42,308 nucleotides of DNA from Lachnospiraceae bacterium UBA6987 (GTDB taxonomy: Bacteria; Bacillota; Clostridia; Lachnospirales; Lachnospiraceae), in NCBI GenBank assembly GCA_002449955.1, contig DJYD01000031.1, positions 1-42,308 on the forward strand, in the 5' to 3' direction. Positions 15,801 to 23,155 of the stretch are shown here, in pieces. Below the pieces are notes generated by a model. It was not told the origin of the DNA. It worked only from the letters and a program-made list of their open reading frames with translations, and did not search any database. Each line of letters begins with the position of its first letter. The first letter of the stretch is position 1. The position numbers and the translations under genes are program-made.

Positions 15801-16091
15801 TCAGGCTTCGTCCTTTTTAATGCAAAGGAAACGAATGACCGACTCCATGAGACGAACGTTGGATTCGATCTCACCAGGAGCTTCGGTCTCAGCTTCGAAC
15901 TGGATAAAGTAATAATAAGCTTCGCTCATCTTCTGGATGTCGTACGCGAGCTTCTTCTTTCCCCAGTCGTCTACGTTCGTGATGTTGCCGCCAGCCTTCT
16001 CCACGTAATCCTTCACTCTGTCAAGAGCGGCAGATCTCGCTTCATCATCGATGGCAGCACTGAGAACAACGGCTAATTCGTACTTACTCAT
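15801..16091 (-). CDS. rpsF: 30S ribosomal protein S6
   Basis: A 96-residue S6, with the family pattern YELAVVLSAAIDDEARSA at the N-terminus, WGKKKLAYDIQK in the middle and ESVIRFLCIKK at the end. It binds S18 on the 30S platform. AAAGGAGG precedes the ATG. The 5' leader of over 100 nt contains a palindromic repeat (16132-16203), so the leader is not a simple S6:S18 autoregulatory element as far as I can tell. Confidence 0.97.
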   Translation of the reverse strand: MSKYELAVVLSAAIDDEARSAALDRVKDYVEKAGGNITNVDDWGKKKLAYDIQKMSEAYYYFIQFEAETEAPGEIESNVRLMESVIRFLCIKKDEA

Positions 16092-16131
16092 GCTTTTACC
16101 TCCTTTTGGACTTTGGCCTTCCCTTCACCTG

Positions 16132-16203
16132 CCTTCCCCTTTAGGGCACCCGGAGGGCGCGCCTTGTGCGGAAGGTGTCAGCGAAGCTGACGGATGAGGT
16201 TTG
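16132..16203 (-). repeat. Intergenic palindromic repeat, family 2, copy 1 (in rpsF leader)
   Basis: Contains GGAAGGTG, the hairpin TCAGC-GAA-GCTGA (16178-16190) and CGGATGAGG, preceded by a CCTTCCCC arm. The same order of elements occurs inverted at 39199-39250. It lies between the rpsF promoter and start codon. Confidence 0.65.
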
Positions 16204-16237
16204 AGAAAGCAAGGATTGTGATATGTCACAGCGATAT

Positions 16238-16266
16238 ACTTTAACATGCCGGACATGGAATTGCAA
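16238..16266 (-). promoter_or_regulatory. Promoter of rpsF-ssb-rpsR
   Basis: On the minus strand TTGCAA (16261-16266) and TAAAGT (16238-16243) are 17 bp apart. No other candidate is seen in this 215-bp gap between birA and rpsF. Confidence 0.6.
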
Positions 16267-16306
16267 GTTTTTTTTACTGTTTTTCTTATAGAAAACTATT
16301 TTTTCT

Positions 16307-17107
16307 TCACCGCCGCAGGCTGACTTCCCCGGCTGTGATCAGCTGCTCTCCCTTCTCCGTCAGGAAACGCAGGGCACCGTCAGAAGAAATGCCGAGGACT
16401 TTGCCTTCTATGAAGCTGCCATCCGCGCTGATAATGCGACATATTTCATTTATCCACTCCATTGAGTTCTCATATTCGCTGACAATAAATGAAATATTTC
16501 CTGTCTTTTCCCACTCCGCCACAAGGTCCATGAGTTCTCCGGTAATGGCCGCCATCAGGCTTTCCCGGGATGCGGCAATTCCCACTTCCTCGAGCGAGAT
16601 CGCGATCTCCGAGACTTCCTCCGAGTATGCCGTCTTCTTTACATTGATCCCGATCCCGAGGACCGTGTACAGCGCCGCTCCGTCCTTCAGCGAAGTTTCC
16701 GCAAGGATACCGCAGACCTTCCGTCCGTTTAAGCGGATGTCATTCGGCCACTTGATCTTCGGTGCAGCGCCGAGTCTTTTCAGGCACCGGAACACGGCGA
16801 TCCCGGCAAGGATCGTCAGCTCGGACAAGTTCTCCAGTGCCACCTTCGGCCGCAGCACAAGGCTCATGGCAAGGCCGGCGCCGGCCGGAGTCTCCCAGAC
16901 GCGCCCGCGTCTGCCCTTTCCTGCCGTCTGTCTGTCTGCTGTCACCATGGTGAAATCCGGCGCTCCGCCCCCTGCCAAAACCGCGGCACGGTCATTTGTC
17001 GATGATATGTCTTCCCATGCCTCAAAGAAGGGAAGCCTCGCTTCTGCGCTTCTCCCCCTGACAACCTCTTTTTTCCAGGTTTCCTTCATCAATTCATGAT
17101 CAATCAT
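16307..17107 (-). CDS. birA: Biotin--[acetyl-CoA-carboxylase] ligase (monofunctional BirA)
   Basis: A 266-residue biotin protein ligase that adenylates biotin and attaches it to carrier proteins such as AccB. The biotin/ATP loop AGKGRRGRVW (residues 62-71), IKWPNDI and KVCGILAE are all present, as is the C-terminal SH3-like domain (GKVLGISSDGALRFLTEKGE). There is no N-terminal helix-turn-helix, so unlike E. coli BirA it should not be a repressor. The start at 17107 has AGGAG and overlaps the upstream small membrane protein gene by 4 bp. Confidence 0.92.
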   Translation of the reverse strand: MIDHELMKETWKKEVVRGRSAEARLPFFEAWEDISSTNDRAAVLAGGGAPDFTMVTADRQTAGKGRRGRVWETPAGAGLAMSLVLRPKVALENLSELTILAGIAVFRCLKRLGAAPKIKWPNDIRLNGRKVCGILAETSLKDGAALYTVLGIGINVKKTAYSEEVSEIAISLEEVGIAASRESLMAAITGELMDLVAEWEKTGNISFIVSEYENSMEWINEICRIISADGSFIEGKVLGISSDGALRFLTEKGEQLITAGEVSLRR

Positions 17108-17382
17108 AACAAGCTCCTGTAGGTCACAAAGCAAAATACTGCGCATAGCAGCGTAAGCAGCAAAAACATCGCGCCCCTAAATGCACTCCTCCGCTCTCCT
17201 TGCATAAAAACCTTCACGGCTGTCGCCAGATAATACAGCGCGCAGATACCGGCCATATAAGGCACGTAGCGCAGCGAGGGGCCGCTCGCAAGGCTCAGAA
17301 CGCCAAGCACCAGCAGCGCCACGGCAAGGACGGCAAAGAGCACATTCAGTATTGTATTCAAATGATGCGCAAAGCGTCTCAT
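17104..17382 (-). CDS. Small three-helix membrane protein of unknown function
   Basis: A 92-residue protein with three hydrophobic segments (about residues 12-30, 39-55 and 70-88) separated by short charged loops (KVFMQGERRSAFRG). No family is recognised. Two in-frame ATGs compete; the one at 17382 is chosen because AAGGAG lies between them, six bases upstream. The Shine-Dalgarno begins only about a dozen bases after the 3' end of RNase P RNA, so the gene probably depends on readthrough from rnpB. It overlaps birA by 4 bp. Confidence 0.7.
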   Translation of the reverse strand: MRRFAHHLNTILNVLFAVLAVALLVLGVLSLASGPSLRYVPYMAGICALYYLATAVKVFMQGERRSAFRGAMFLLLTLLCAVFCFVTYRSLL

Positions 17383-17403
17383 TTTTATCTCCTTCATTCA
17401 AAA

Positions 17404-17747
17404 ACGGAGCAGGGTTATAAGCCGGGTTCTGTCGAGGATGATCATCTGTCTAGACCGTCCGTTGCCGGACGGCTCAAGCGACCTACCCGAAGGCAGACGG
17501 GCCGCCTTATGCCTTCTGTTTGGTCTTGCTTCGGATGGGGCTTGCCCTGCCTTCTGCATTACTGCAGAAGCGGTAGTCTCTTACACTGCCGTTTCACCCT
17601 TACCGGCCTGAATGCAGGCCGGCGGTTTGTTTTCTGTGGCGCTTTCCCGGGAGTCGCCTCCGCCGGACGTTATCCGGCATCCTGCCCTGTGAAGCCCGGA
17701 CTTTCCTCACGGCCTGAAGGCCCCGCGATCATCCGCCCTGCTCCGCA
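17404..17747 (-). ncRNA. rnpB: RNase P RNA component
   Basis: About 344 nt encoding the catalytic RNA that removes 5' leaders from pre-tRNAs. On the minus strand the near-universal GAGGAAAGTCCGGGC follows the P1 arm, AGGGTGAAACGG lies in the P4-flanking core, and the 3' GACAGAACCCGGCTTATA ends beside the pairing P1 arm CCCTGCTCCG. The helix arrangement looks like the A type. A TTGAAA-17-TATAAA promoter lies just before the 5' end. Frames open across this stretch on either strand are not coding. The ends are estimated from P1. Confidence 0.95.
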
Positions 17748-17752
17748 GACTT

Positions 17753-17781
17753 TTTATAGCATGAAAAACGGTTCTTTTCAA
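17753..17781 (-). promoter_or_regulatory. Promoter of rnpB
   Basis: On the minus strand TTGAAA (17776-17781) and TATAAA (17753-17758) are 17 bp apart, and the RNase P RNA begins about 6 bases further on. Confidence 0.82.
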
Positions 17782-17800
17782 GGGCGGAAGTCATTTTATC

Positions 17801-17839
17801 AAAAATGTGGCGATGCATGTTGGTCAGGCATGCACCGCC
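17801..17839 (-). terminator. Terminator of the candidate small RNA
   Basis: GGCGATGCATG (17809-17819) and CATGCACCGCC (17829-17839) pair with one wobble. On the minus strand the hairpin is followed by five T. It insulates rnpB from the upstream promoter. Confidence 0.75.
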
Positions 17840-17910
17840 GGAGAAATACTTATGGCTTATCCTATCTGTGGGAAGTTACTGTTAAAAACCCACCGCAGTT
17901 AGCAACTGCT
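17801..17910 (-). ncRNA. Candidate small RNA upstream of rnpB
   Basis: A predicted transcript of about 110 nt starts near 17910, below a strong minus-strand promoter. It ends at a terminator hairpin (17809-17819 with 17829-17839, 11-bp arms with one G-U pair, 9-base loop) followed by ACATTTTTG. No ORF with a Shine-Dalgarno is present; the only ATG frame is ten codons. An additional small hairpin GTGGG...CCCAC lies in its 5' half. It matches no riboswitch or known RNA I can recognise. It might also be the leftover leader of a lost gene. Confidence 0.5.
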
Positions 17911-17914
17911 AACT
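17897..17914. promoter_or_regulatory. Perfect 8+2+8 palindrome, candidate operator
   Basis: AGTTAGCA-AC-TGCTAACT is a perfect inverted repeat. It begins two bases after the minus-strand -10 box and covers the predicted start site of the candidate small RNA. An overlapping palindrome GCAGTT-AGC-AACTGC spans 17895-17909. The symmetry resembles sites of DtxR-type metal regulators, but the regulator is unknown. Confidence 0.6.
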
Positions 17915-17916
17915 AC

Positions 17917-17944
17917 AGTATAAACTCTTTTTTTTCTCTGTCAA
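17917..17944 (-). promoter_or_regulatory. Promoter of the candidate small RNA
   Basis: On the minus strand a perfect TTGACA (17939-17944) and TATACT (17917-17922) are 16 bp apart, with an A-rich spacer. Confidence 0.75.
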
Positions 17945-17994
17945 GTCCTTTATTTTCATTTTACTGATTTCACCTAAAGATCACAAAAAAAAGC

Positions 17995-18023
17995 TTGCCA
18001 TACTGCCGCGAATCGAGTATACT
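17995..18023 (+). promoter_or_regulatory. Promoter of the LytTR regulator gene
   Basis: TTGCCA (17995-18000) and TATACT (18018-18023) are 17 bp apart, about 57 bp before the ATG at 18081. It diverges from the small RNA promoter, the two -35 boxes being 50 bp apart. Confidence 0.75.
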
Positions 18024-18080
18024 TCGTTCATATTTACGCGGTCACCGCGCTCTTCAGTTCCTAGGAAGGGAAGTGACACC

Positions 18081-18887
18081 ATGAAGCAAAAAGAAATCTC
18101 CTCTCTCACTCTTGACCTGATTGCAAAGTTTTTCAACGGTCAGCCTCAGCCCCTCCTGGACCATCTCGATGATAATGTTCTCTGGATCGGTCCGTTAGAC
18201 TCCCAAGCCTTACGCTCTAAAGAGGAACTTGCCGATGTCCTTTTCAGAAGTCGTGAAAATGCCTCCTATACACTCGGAGATATTTCGACCCTGATCACCC
18301 CTGTCGGAAAAAAAGGGATGAACATCGTCCTCTTCTACAATGTCCTGCTGTATCTTGAGGACGGCAGTTCGATCATCAGCCGCCAGCGCACACTGATTTC
18401 CTGGGCGGAGCAAAAGTCCCAGGAAGACGGTGAAGGAGACAGCGTTCCCCGCATTGCCATGATTATGATTTCAAACGCCAATGCGACCACCGCCGGACAG
18501 CTGATACCGGTTTCAGATCCCATCGCGTCTGCCACTGCTTCGCAGATCGGCACCAATCACATCATGATCCGCGGCATGAAGGATGAATCCCATTTCATGA
18601 ATGCCGACAGCATCATTTACATCGAGAGTACGGACAGCAGCCATCACAGCCTTGTCCACACCATCACCGGTACCCTTCACTGCCAGGATAAGGTCACCGT
18701 CATGGCGGAGAAATACAGCAAATATTTTCTTCGCAGTCATGCTTCTTATCTGGTCAATCCCCGCTATATCCGCAGCCTGAAGCGTTTTTCACTGACCTTG
18801 TCGAACGGGACCGTTCTTCCGGTTCCGGAGAAGAAATACACTTCATTCAAAAAGCAGCTGAGCCGCTGGGCTGATGAAAACAAATGA
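18081..18887 (+). CDS. LytTR DNA-binding regulator with NTF2/SnoaL-like N-terminal domain
   Basis: A 268-residue protein. The C-terminal LytTR domain (about 165-265) shows the family pattern DSIIYIESTDSSHHSLVHT, EKYSKYFLRSHASYLVNPRYI and SNGTVLPVPEKKY. The N-terminal 130 residues lack a CheY-like receiver. Instead LTLDLIAKFFNGQPQPLLDH and NVLWIGPLDSQALRSKEELA resemble the NTF2/SnoaL-like fold, which can bind small ligands. It is therefore likely a one-component regulator rather than a two-component response regulator. A GGAAGGGAAGTG site precedes the ATG. No partner kinase lies nearby. Its targets are unknown; the adjacent divergent small RNA promoter is a candidate. Confidence 0.8.
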   Translation: MKQKEISSLTLDLIAKFFNGQPQPLLDHLDDNVLWIGPLDSQALRSKEELADVLFRSRENASYTLGDISTLITPVGKKGMNIVLFYNVLLYLEDGSSIISRQRTLISWAEQKSQEDGEGDSVPRIAMIMISNANATTAGQLIPVSDPIASATASQIGTNHIMIRGMKDESHFMNADSIIYIESTDSSHHSLVHTITGTLHCQDKVTVMAEKYSKYFLRSHASYLVNPRYIRSLKRFSLTLSNGTVLPVPEKKYTSFKKQLSRWADENK

Positions 18888-18904
18888 ATCATACGATGAA
18901 GTAC

Positions 18905-18932
18905 AAAAAAGCTGCCTTTCGGCAGCTTTTTT
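18905..18932. terminator. Bidirectional intrinsic terminator
   Basis: AAAAAAGCTGCC and GGCAGCTTTTTT pair perfectly around TTTC, with T-runs on both strands. It serves the convergent LytTR and uridine-kinase-like genes. Confidence 0.93.
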
Positions 18933-18953
18933 GGTGTTCCCATTTTCTGCGGC

Positions 18954-20612
18954 TTATACGTTGAAAATGCTTCCCCCGATAAATTCCTTTAACAGGGAAT
19001 TCTGCGGGACCTTTGTCGAATCCGTCGCCAGGAAATAATTGAAGAAGCGCAAAAGGCGCCTTGCTTCCGAAAACGCCGGCGAATCTTCCCCTATGCCGAA
19101 CAGCAGCTGTTCCGCATAGGATTTTAACACGCAGAACTCATAAACGAGGGAGGAGTTGAAGACCACATCCGCGCTTTCCTGATAAGGGAAGATGTTTTTG
19201 TGTTCTCCGTGCCGCACACTGGCCCAGCGTCCGATGGTATCCTCTGCATTATACCCTCTCGTCCGGGCATCCCGCACCATACGGCGGATCAGGCGCCCAT
19301 CCGAAGTCGGAATCCGGTTGTGCTCATCGATATTGATGGTTGTCAGTGCGGAAATATAGATTTTGAACTTCTGCTCCGCAGGGATCCGGTAGCTGAGCTC
19401 TTCATTCAGGCAGTGAATCCCCTCGATCACCAGGATATCATTTTCGCCAAGCTTCAGGGAATTGCCCTTGTACTCCTGCACGCCCTGCTTGAAATTGAAG
19501 GTCGGCAGCTGAACCTCTCTGCCGGCTAACAGGTCGAGCATATCCCGGTTGAACTGTTCCGTGTCAACAGCCTTTATCGACTCAAAATCGAATTCACCGT
19601 TTTCATCCCGCGGCGTTCTGTCGCGGCTGACAAAATAGTTGTCTACCTCGATGGGATGGGGTCTTAAGCCCAGGCCCCGCAGCTGTACGGAGAGGCGGTG
19701 GGAAAAACTGGTTTTGCCCGAGGAGGACGGCCCTGCGATCATGACGCATTTGACACGCGGCCTTGAAGCGATCATGGTTGCAATTGAGGCGATCTTCATC
19801 TCCTGTCTTGCCTCAGCCATCAGGATCATATCGGCGATCTCACCTCCGGCAATCTTCTGATTGATTTCACCGATGGTGTCGATCCCCATCTCTTCACACC
19901 AGTTCGAGGTATCCTGCAGAACGTCAAACAGTTTTTTCTGCGGGACGAGCGGCTCCACAAGTTCAGGCGATTTCTGATGCGGCATAAGCAGCGCCATGCC
20001 GGACTCATAGGAAATGACGTCAAAATACTTCAGGTATCCTGTGGAGGGCACGGTAAAGCCGTAGAAATAGTCCACATAGTCGCCGATATTGTACAAATTG
20101 ACCGTCGAGCTGCGGCGGAAGCGGAGCAGATTGTCCTTATCCTTCATCCCGACCTCGCGGAAATACTGCCTGGCAACATCCACATGCACACTCTGCTTTT
20201 TGATCGGCAGGTCCTTATCGACCAGCTCCTGCATGCGTACCTTGAGCCGTTCCGTGTATTTTTCCGTCACGGCATGCTTATCCCTGAACTCGACATAGTA
20301 TCCGTTGATCACCGAGAATTTGACCAGAAACTGTTCCGCTTCGCGGTCTCCTGCCAGATCGTGGATCGCTTTCCCAAGCAGCATCAGCATGCTTCGCTCA
20401 TAAGTCAGCATGCCGTCTCGTTCTGCCGTAGTCACAAAATGCACCGTCTCGTCATTTGAAACGTTCTTGAAAAGCTCCTTCAGCTTTCCACGCGACTTGA
20501 CCAGTACGATCCTATGGTCATATTCCGGCTGTACCTGTTCGGCCACGGCCCGGTAAGAAGTCCCAATCGGGACTTCAATCTTTCTGTTGCCATCATAGGT
20601 GATCTCGATCAT
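18954..20612 (-). CDS. Nucleoside kinase, uridine kinase-like with N-terminal TGS/ThrRS-like region
   Basis: A 552-residue protein. The N-terminus (about 1-65) is TGS-like (ITYDGNRKIEVPIGTSYRAVA). The part from about 70 to 230 resembles the second additional domain of threonyl-tRNA synthetase. The C-terminal kinase (about 285-480) belongs to the uridine kinase/phosphoribulokinase family, with Walker A GPSSSGKTS at 294-302, EVDNYFVSR, and VIEGIHCLNEELS. It probably phosphorylates a nucleoside; the role of the tRNA-synthetase-like part is unknown. The start at 20612 has AAGGAG six bases upstream, whereas the ATG 24 bases earlier has no ribosome site. It follows the TPM gene by 34 bp. Confidence 0.88.
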   Translation of the reverse strand: MIEITYDGNRKIEVPIGTSYRAVAEQVQPEYDHRIVLVKSRGKLKELFKNVSNDETVHFVTTAERDGMLTYERSMLMLLGKAIHDLAGDREAEQFLVKFSVINGYYVEFRDKHAVTEKYTERLKVRMQELVDKDLPIKKQSVHVDVARQYFREVGMKDKDNLLRFRRSSTVNLYNIGDYVDYFYGFTVPSTGYLKYFDVISYESGMALLMPHQKSPELVEPLVPQKKLFDVLQDTSNWCEEMGIDTIGEINQKIAGGEIADMILMAEARQEMKIASIATMIASRPRVKCVMIAGPSSSGKTSFSHRLSVQLRGLGLRPHPIEVDNYFVSRDRTPRDENGEFDFESIKAVDTEQFNRDMLDLLAGREVQLPTFNFKQGVQEYKGNSLKLGENDILVIEGIHCLNEELSYRIPAEQKFKIYISALTTINIDEHNRIPTSDGRLIRRMVRDARTRGYNAEDTIGRWASVRHGEHKNIFPYQESADVVFNSSLVYEFCVLKSYAEQLLFGIGEDSPAFSEARRLLRFFNYFLATDSTKVPQNSLLKEFIGGSIFNV

Positions 20613-20646
20613 GTTGTACTCCTTATGGGTATTCATCTGTCAGGGC

Positions 20647-22035
20647 TCAGAATTTTCTGCCGCTGCCGGAATGTGAGCTGCCGGAGGAAGAAATATGGCC
20701 GCTGCTGTAGCTTGATCCGCCTCCGCCGCCGGATGAACCGGTCTTTTGCTGAGGCGGGGGATTGTATACGCGGGTCGTGGTGACACCCATGAATTCATCA
20801 TGCCCGCCATCCACGCGGAAACTCCCCTCCACCAGATAGTCGTTCGAGTCAAAGGCCGAGCGGACCGTCTTCATGCTGGCCGACGCACTGCTGCGGGAAA
20901 TGCCGCCGGGGATCAGGCCGGCTATCGCGGCGATAACAGCGCTCATAATCCATGTACCGGTGCTGTGCGGGATCTTATTCTTCTTAAAGGCCTTTTCCAA
21001 CAGGTTCAAATAGGTTTCACAGCCGTCTTTCCTGCCCTTATCCGCCGCAGCATCCGCGGTCTGCTCCAGCAGGCGCGTGACAGAGCCGCTCTCACTCAGG
21101 CAGGACGGCACAGTCCCCTCCGTATACAGATCATACGAGCCATCCGTATACATCACCAGCAAAACGCCGCTGTAATCTGTGCCGAGTCCGTATCCGCCAT
21201 ATTGATAGAATGCCTGTGCATAAGCCTCCCTGCCCATGCCATAATCGCTCTTCGCCGTGTGGATCACAACATCTGTGCCGTAATGGGTAAGCAGGAGACG
21301 CGCCTTCCTTTCCAGGGCCTCTGCTTCGTCCCCGGAAAACAAACCTGCCGTATCTACGATTCGGGGCGCCTCCGTCAACTTCTGCTGCCTGATCCATACC
21401 GCCTGCTCTTCAACAGTCGGGTACCATAAAGGCGCATACGGAACACCGTAAGTCAGCCAGGTGCCCACATTGCCGACCCAGTTCTGCACGCCTTCGGCAT
21501 AGCGCCCCGCCACCAGATAGTCATAGAGCGCATCGTCAAAGGTATTTGCCACCGACTCCGTGTAAAGTACGGGACCGGTGCTAACCGCCGGGTCAAGGCA
21601 TCCGGTTACCGATGTCCACCAGCCGCGGTTTCCGGATTCCATGCAGATAAACAGCAGGATACCGTCACGGCTCTCACCGAAACCATAACCATTGTAGTCA
21701 TAAAAGTCATCGGCATACTGCATGTGACTCATCCCGTAAGAAGAGGCATCCGTGACCACCACGATATCCGCGTTTCCGCGGGCAGACTGTTCGCGGATCG
21801 CCTGCCGGATGATGGCTTCCTCTTCTTCGGAAAAAATGTCCGCGCGGTCCACCACACGAAGTGCATCAGGATCACTGTAGAAGCTGAACCCGGCGGGATC
21901 TGCCGGGTACCAGTCCGGCTTGTCTGAAATGGCGCCAGGCGCAGGACTGATCAGCAGATTTTCTGCCTGCGCACGGCCGGCAGGCATCAGAAGCATCAGA
22001 GCAAGAAGCAAAAGCAGCCAGAGTTTTTTCTTCAT
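20647..22035 (-). CDS. Tandem TPM domain membrane protein (YgcG-like)
   Basis: A 462-residue secreted or membrane protein. A signal peptide (residues 1-24, ending AQA) precedes two TPM domains in tandem (about 60-185 and 225-345). Each has the family pattern VVDRADIFSEEEEAIIRQ or IVDTAGLFSGDEAEALERK, and YADDFYDYNGYGFG or YAQAFYQYGGYGLG. A late transmembrane helix (about 360-378) and a Gly/Ser-rich tail follow. TPM proteins are linked to membrane-protein assembly and stress. The preceding gene encodes a zinc-ribbon membrane protein that often partners TPM proteins. AGGAGG supports the ATG at 22035. Confidence 0.83.
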   Translation of the reverse strand: MKKKLWLLLLLALMLLMPAGRAQAENLLISPAPGAISDKPDWYPADPAGFSFYSDPDALRVVDRADIFSEEEEAIIRQAIREQSARGNADIVVVTDASSYGMSHMQYADDFYDYNGYGFGESRDGILLFICMESGNRGWWTSVTGCLDPAVSTGPVLYTESVANTFDDALYDYLVAGRYAEGVQNWVGNVGTWLTYGVPYAPLWYPTVEEQAVWIRQQKLTEAPRIVDTAGLFSGDEAEALERKARLLLTHYGTDVVIHTAKSDYGMGREAYAQAFYQYGGYGLGTDYSGVLLVMYTDGSYDLYTEGTVPSCLSESGSVTRLLEQTADAAADKGRKDGCETYLNLLEKAFKKNKIPHSTGTWIMSAVIAAIAGLIPGGISRSSASASMKTVRSAFDSNDYLVEGSFRVDGGHDEFMGVTTTRVYNPPPQQKTGSSGGGGGSSYSSGHISSSGSSHSGSGRKF

Positions 22036-22047
22036 GGACCTCACCTC

Positions 22048-23118
22048 CTACAGCAGCATCAGGCTGCTGACCGCCATGACGGCAGCCGCACCGATCGCCC
22101 ACCATTTCCAGAAATATTTCCGTTTGAGGGCCTTGTCCTCGGGAAGTGTGCCAACCACTTTGCCCGTCTGACCGTTCACCGCAAAGCTGTAGCTTTGTCC
22201 GTTCCATTTGATATCGAAAACATAAACCGGCAGCAGCACAAAACGTGCTGTCGAATCCGACATATCCAGGTGCGATTTCAGGTTCGGCGTGACATCCGAC
22301 CAGCCGCCGGTCGCCCGTGCCATGGCAATTGTCACGGCGCTGTTATAGACACGGCGGTCGGTACGCGCTTTCATCTCCTTCGCATTCTTATCCCAGCGAT
22401 CCGCCACGTAGCCAGCCAGATAATCGGTATTAAAGGCCTTTAACGCACTGAAATCGAATGGTTCCAGCGAATCCATGAGAGCATCCTCCATCCGCTCGCT
22501 CGCATCCGTCGGAATATCATGGAAGCTCATGGAAACGGAACGGTGCAGTTCATAATTCTGGTGTTCCGTCACCGTATAGTCGCCGTCGCGGTAAGTCCGG
22601 TCACGGCTTCCGTTAAAGACAAGTTCGCCCTGCGGCTTGCTGTCGTAGAGCCAGAAGGGAACATAGATTCCCTGTACGATGCCGATACTGCTGTCCGAGA
22701 AGAAAGACCGCGGCAGAAGCTTTTTGCCCTTGTAAAAGGCCCGGACCGCCGCAGGCAGCGTCTTCGGCGTGATGGAAAACGGAATAATGCCGTCCGGGGT
22801 CAGCTCACCGCCAATCTTGTCGGAAAGCACAATGTTGCTGCCGCAGTACGGACACACGAGGGATACGGTCTGCGGATCAGCCACAACTTCCGCACCGCAG
22901 GATTCACAGACATAGGCCTTCAGGTTCTGCAGGGCCTCATTCCCGGGGGTGAAATTCATGCTGCCGACCTGCTGCGCCTGTTCCCTGTCGGCAGCGTCTA
23001 CTTCTTCAATGGTAAAGCTTGAGTCGCAGTACTCACAGATCAGTCTGCCGCTCTCCGGATCGTAGCGCAGCGGCGAACCGCAGTTCGGACACTTGCGTCC
23101 GCTGACATTAGCTGGCAT
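22048..23118 (-). CDS. Double zinc-ribbon protein with C-terminal membrane anchor
   Basis: A 356-residue protein with two zinc ribbons: CPNCGSPL...CEYCDSSF at residues 10-35 and CESCGAEV...CPYCGSN at about 71-95. A long central domain (about 110-320) includes the conserved-looking YVPFWLYD and LPVYVFDIKW. A C-terminal transmembrane helix lies at about 338-356. Such proteins are sometimes mislabelled as PriA-like or TFIIB-like because of the ribbons. The central domain argues for a membrane-associated assembly or quality-control role instead. It ends 12 bp before the TPM gene. Confidence 0.8.
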   Translation of the reverse strand: MPANVSGRKCPNCGSPLRYDPESGRLICEYCDSSFTIEEVDAADREQAQQVGSMNFTPGNEALQNLKAYVCESCGAEVVADPQTVSLVCPYCGSNIVLSDKIGGELTPDGIIPFSITPKTLPAAVRAFYKGKKLLPRSFFSDSSIGIVQGIYVPFWLYDSKPQGELVFNGSRDRTYRDGDYTVTEHQNYELHRSVSMSFHDIPTDASERMEDALMDSLEPFDFSALKAFNTDYLAGYVADRWDKNAKEMKARTDRRVYNSAVTIAMARATGGWSDVTPNLKSHLDMSDSTARFVLLPVYVFDIKWNGQSYSFAVNGQTGKVVGTLPEDKALKRKYFWKWWAIGAAAVMAVSSLMLL

Positions 23119-23155
23119 ATGTGCCTCCTCTCCCGAATTCTGTCAGAATCGCTAA

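Noticed and set aside
16092..16237. An S6:S18 autoregulatory leader in front of rpsF
   Set aside because: The leader is dominated by repeat family 2. A CCG-containing hairpin can be drawn, but not convincingly enough to annotate.
17801..17910. A known riboswitch upstream of rnpB
   Set aside because: No signature of TPP, SAM, c-di-GMP, purine, glycine, cobalamin, fluoride or guanidine elements was seen, and no gene follows the terminator other than rnpB.
17200..17967. An open frame on the plus strand across rnpB
   Set aside because: The interval is RNase P RNA with diagnostic conserved segments on the minus strand, and the frame has no ribosome site.
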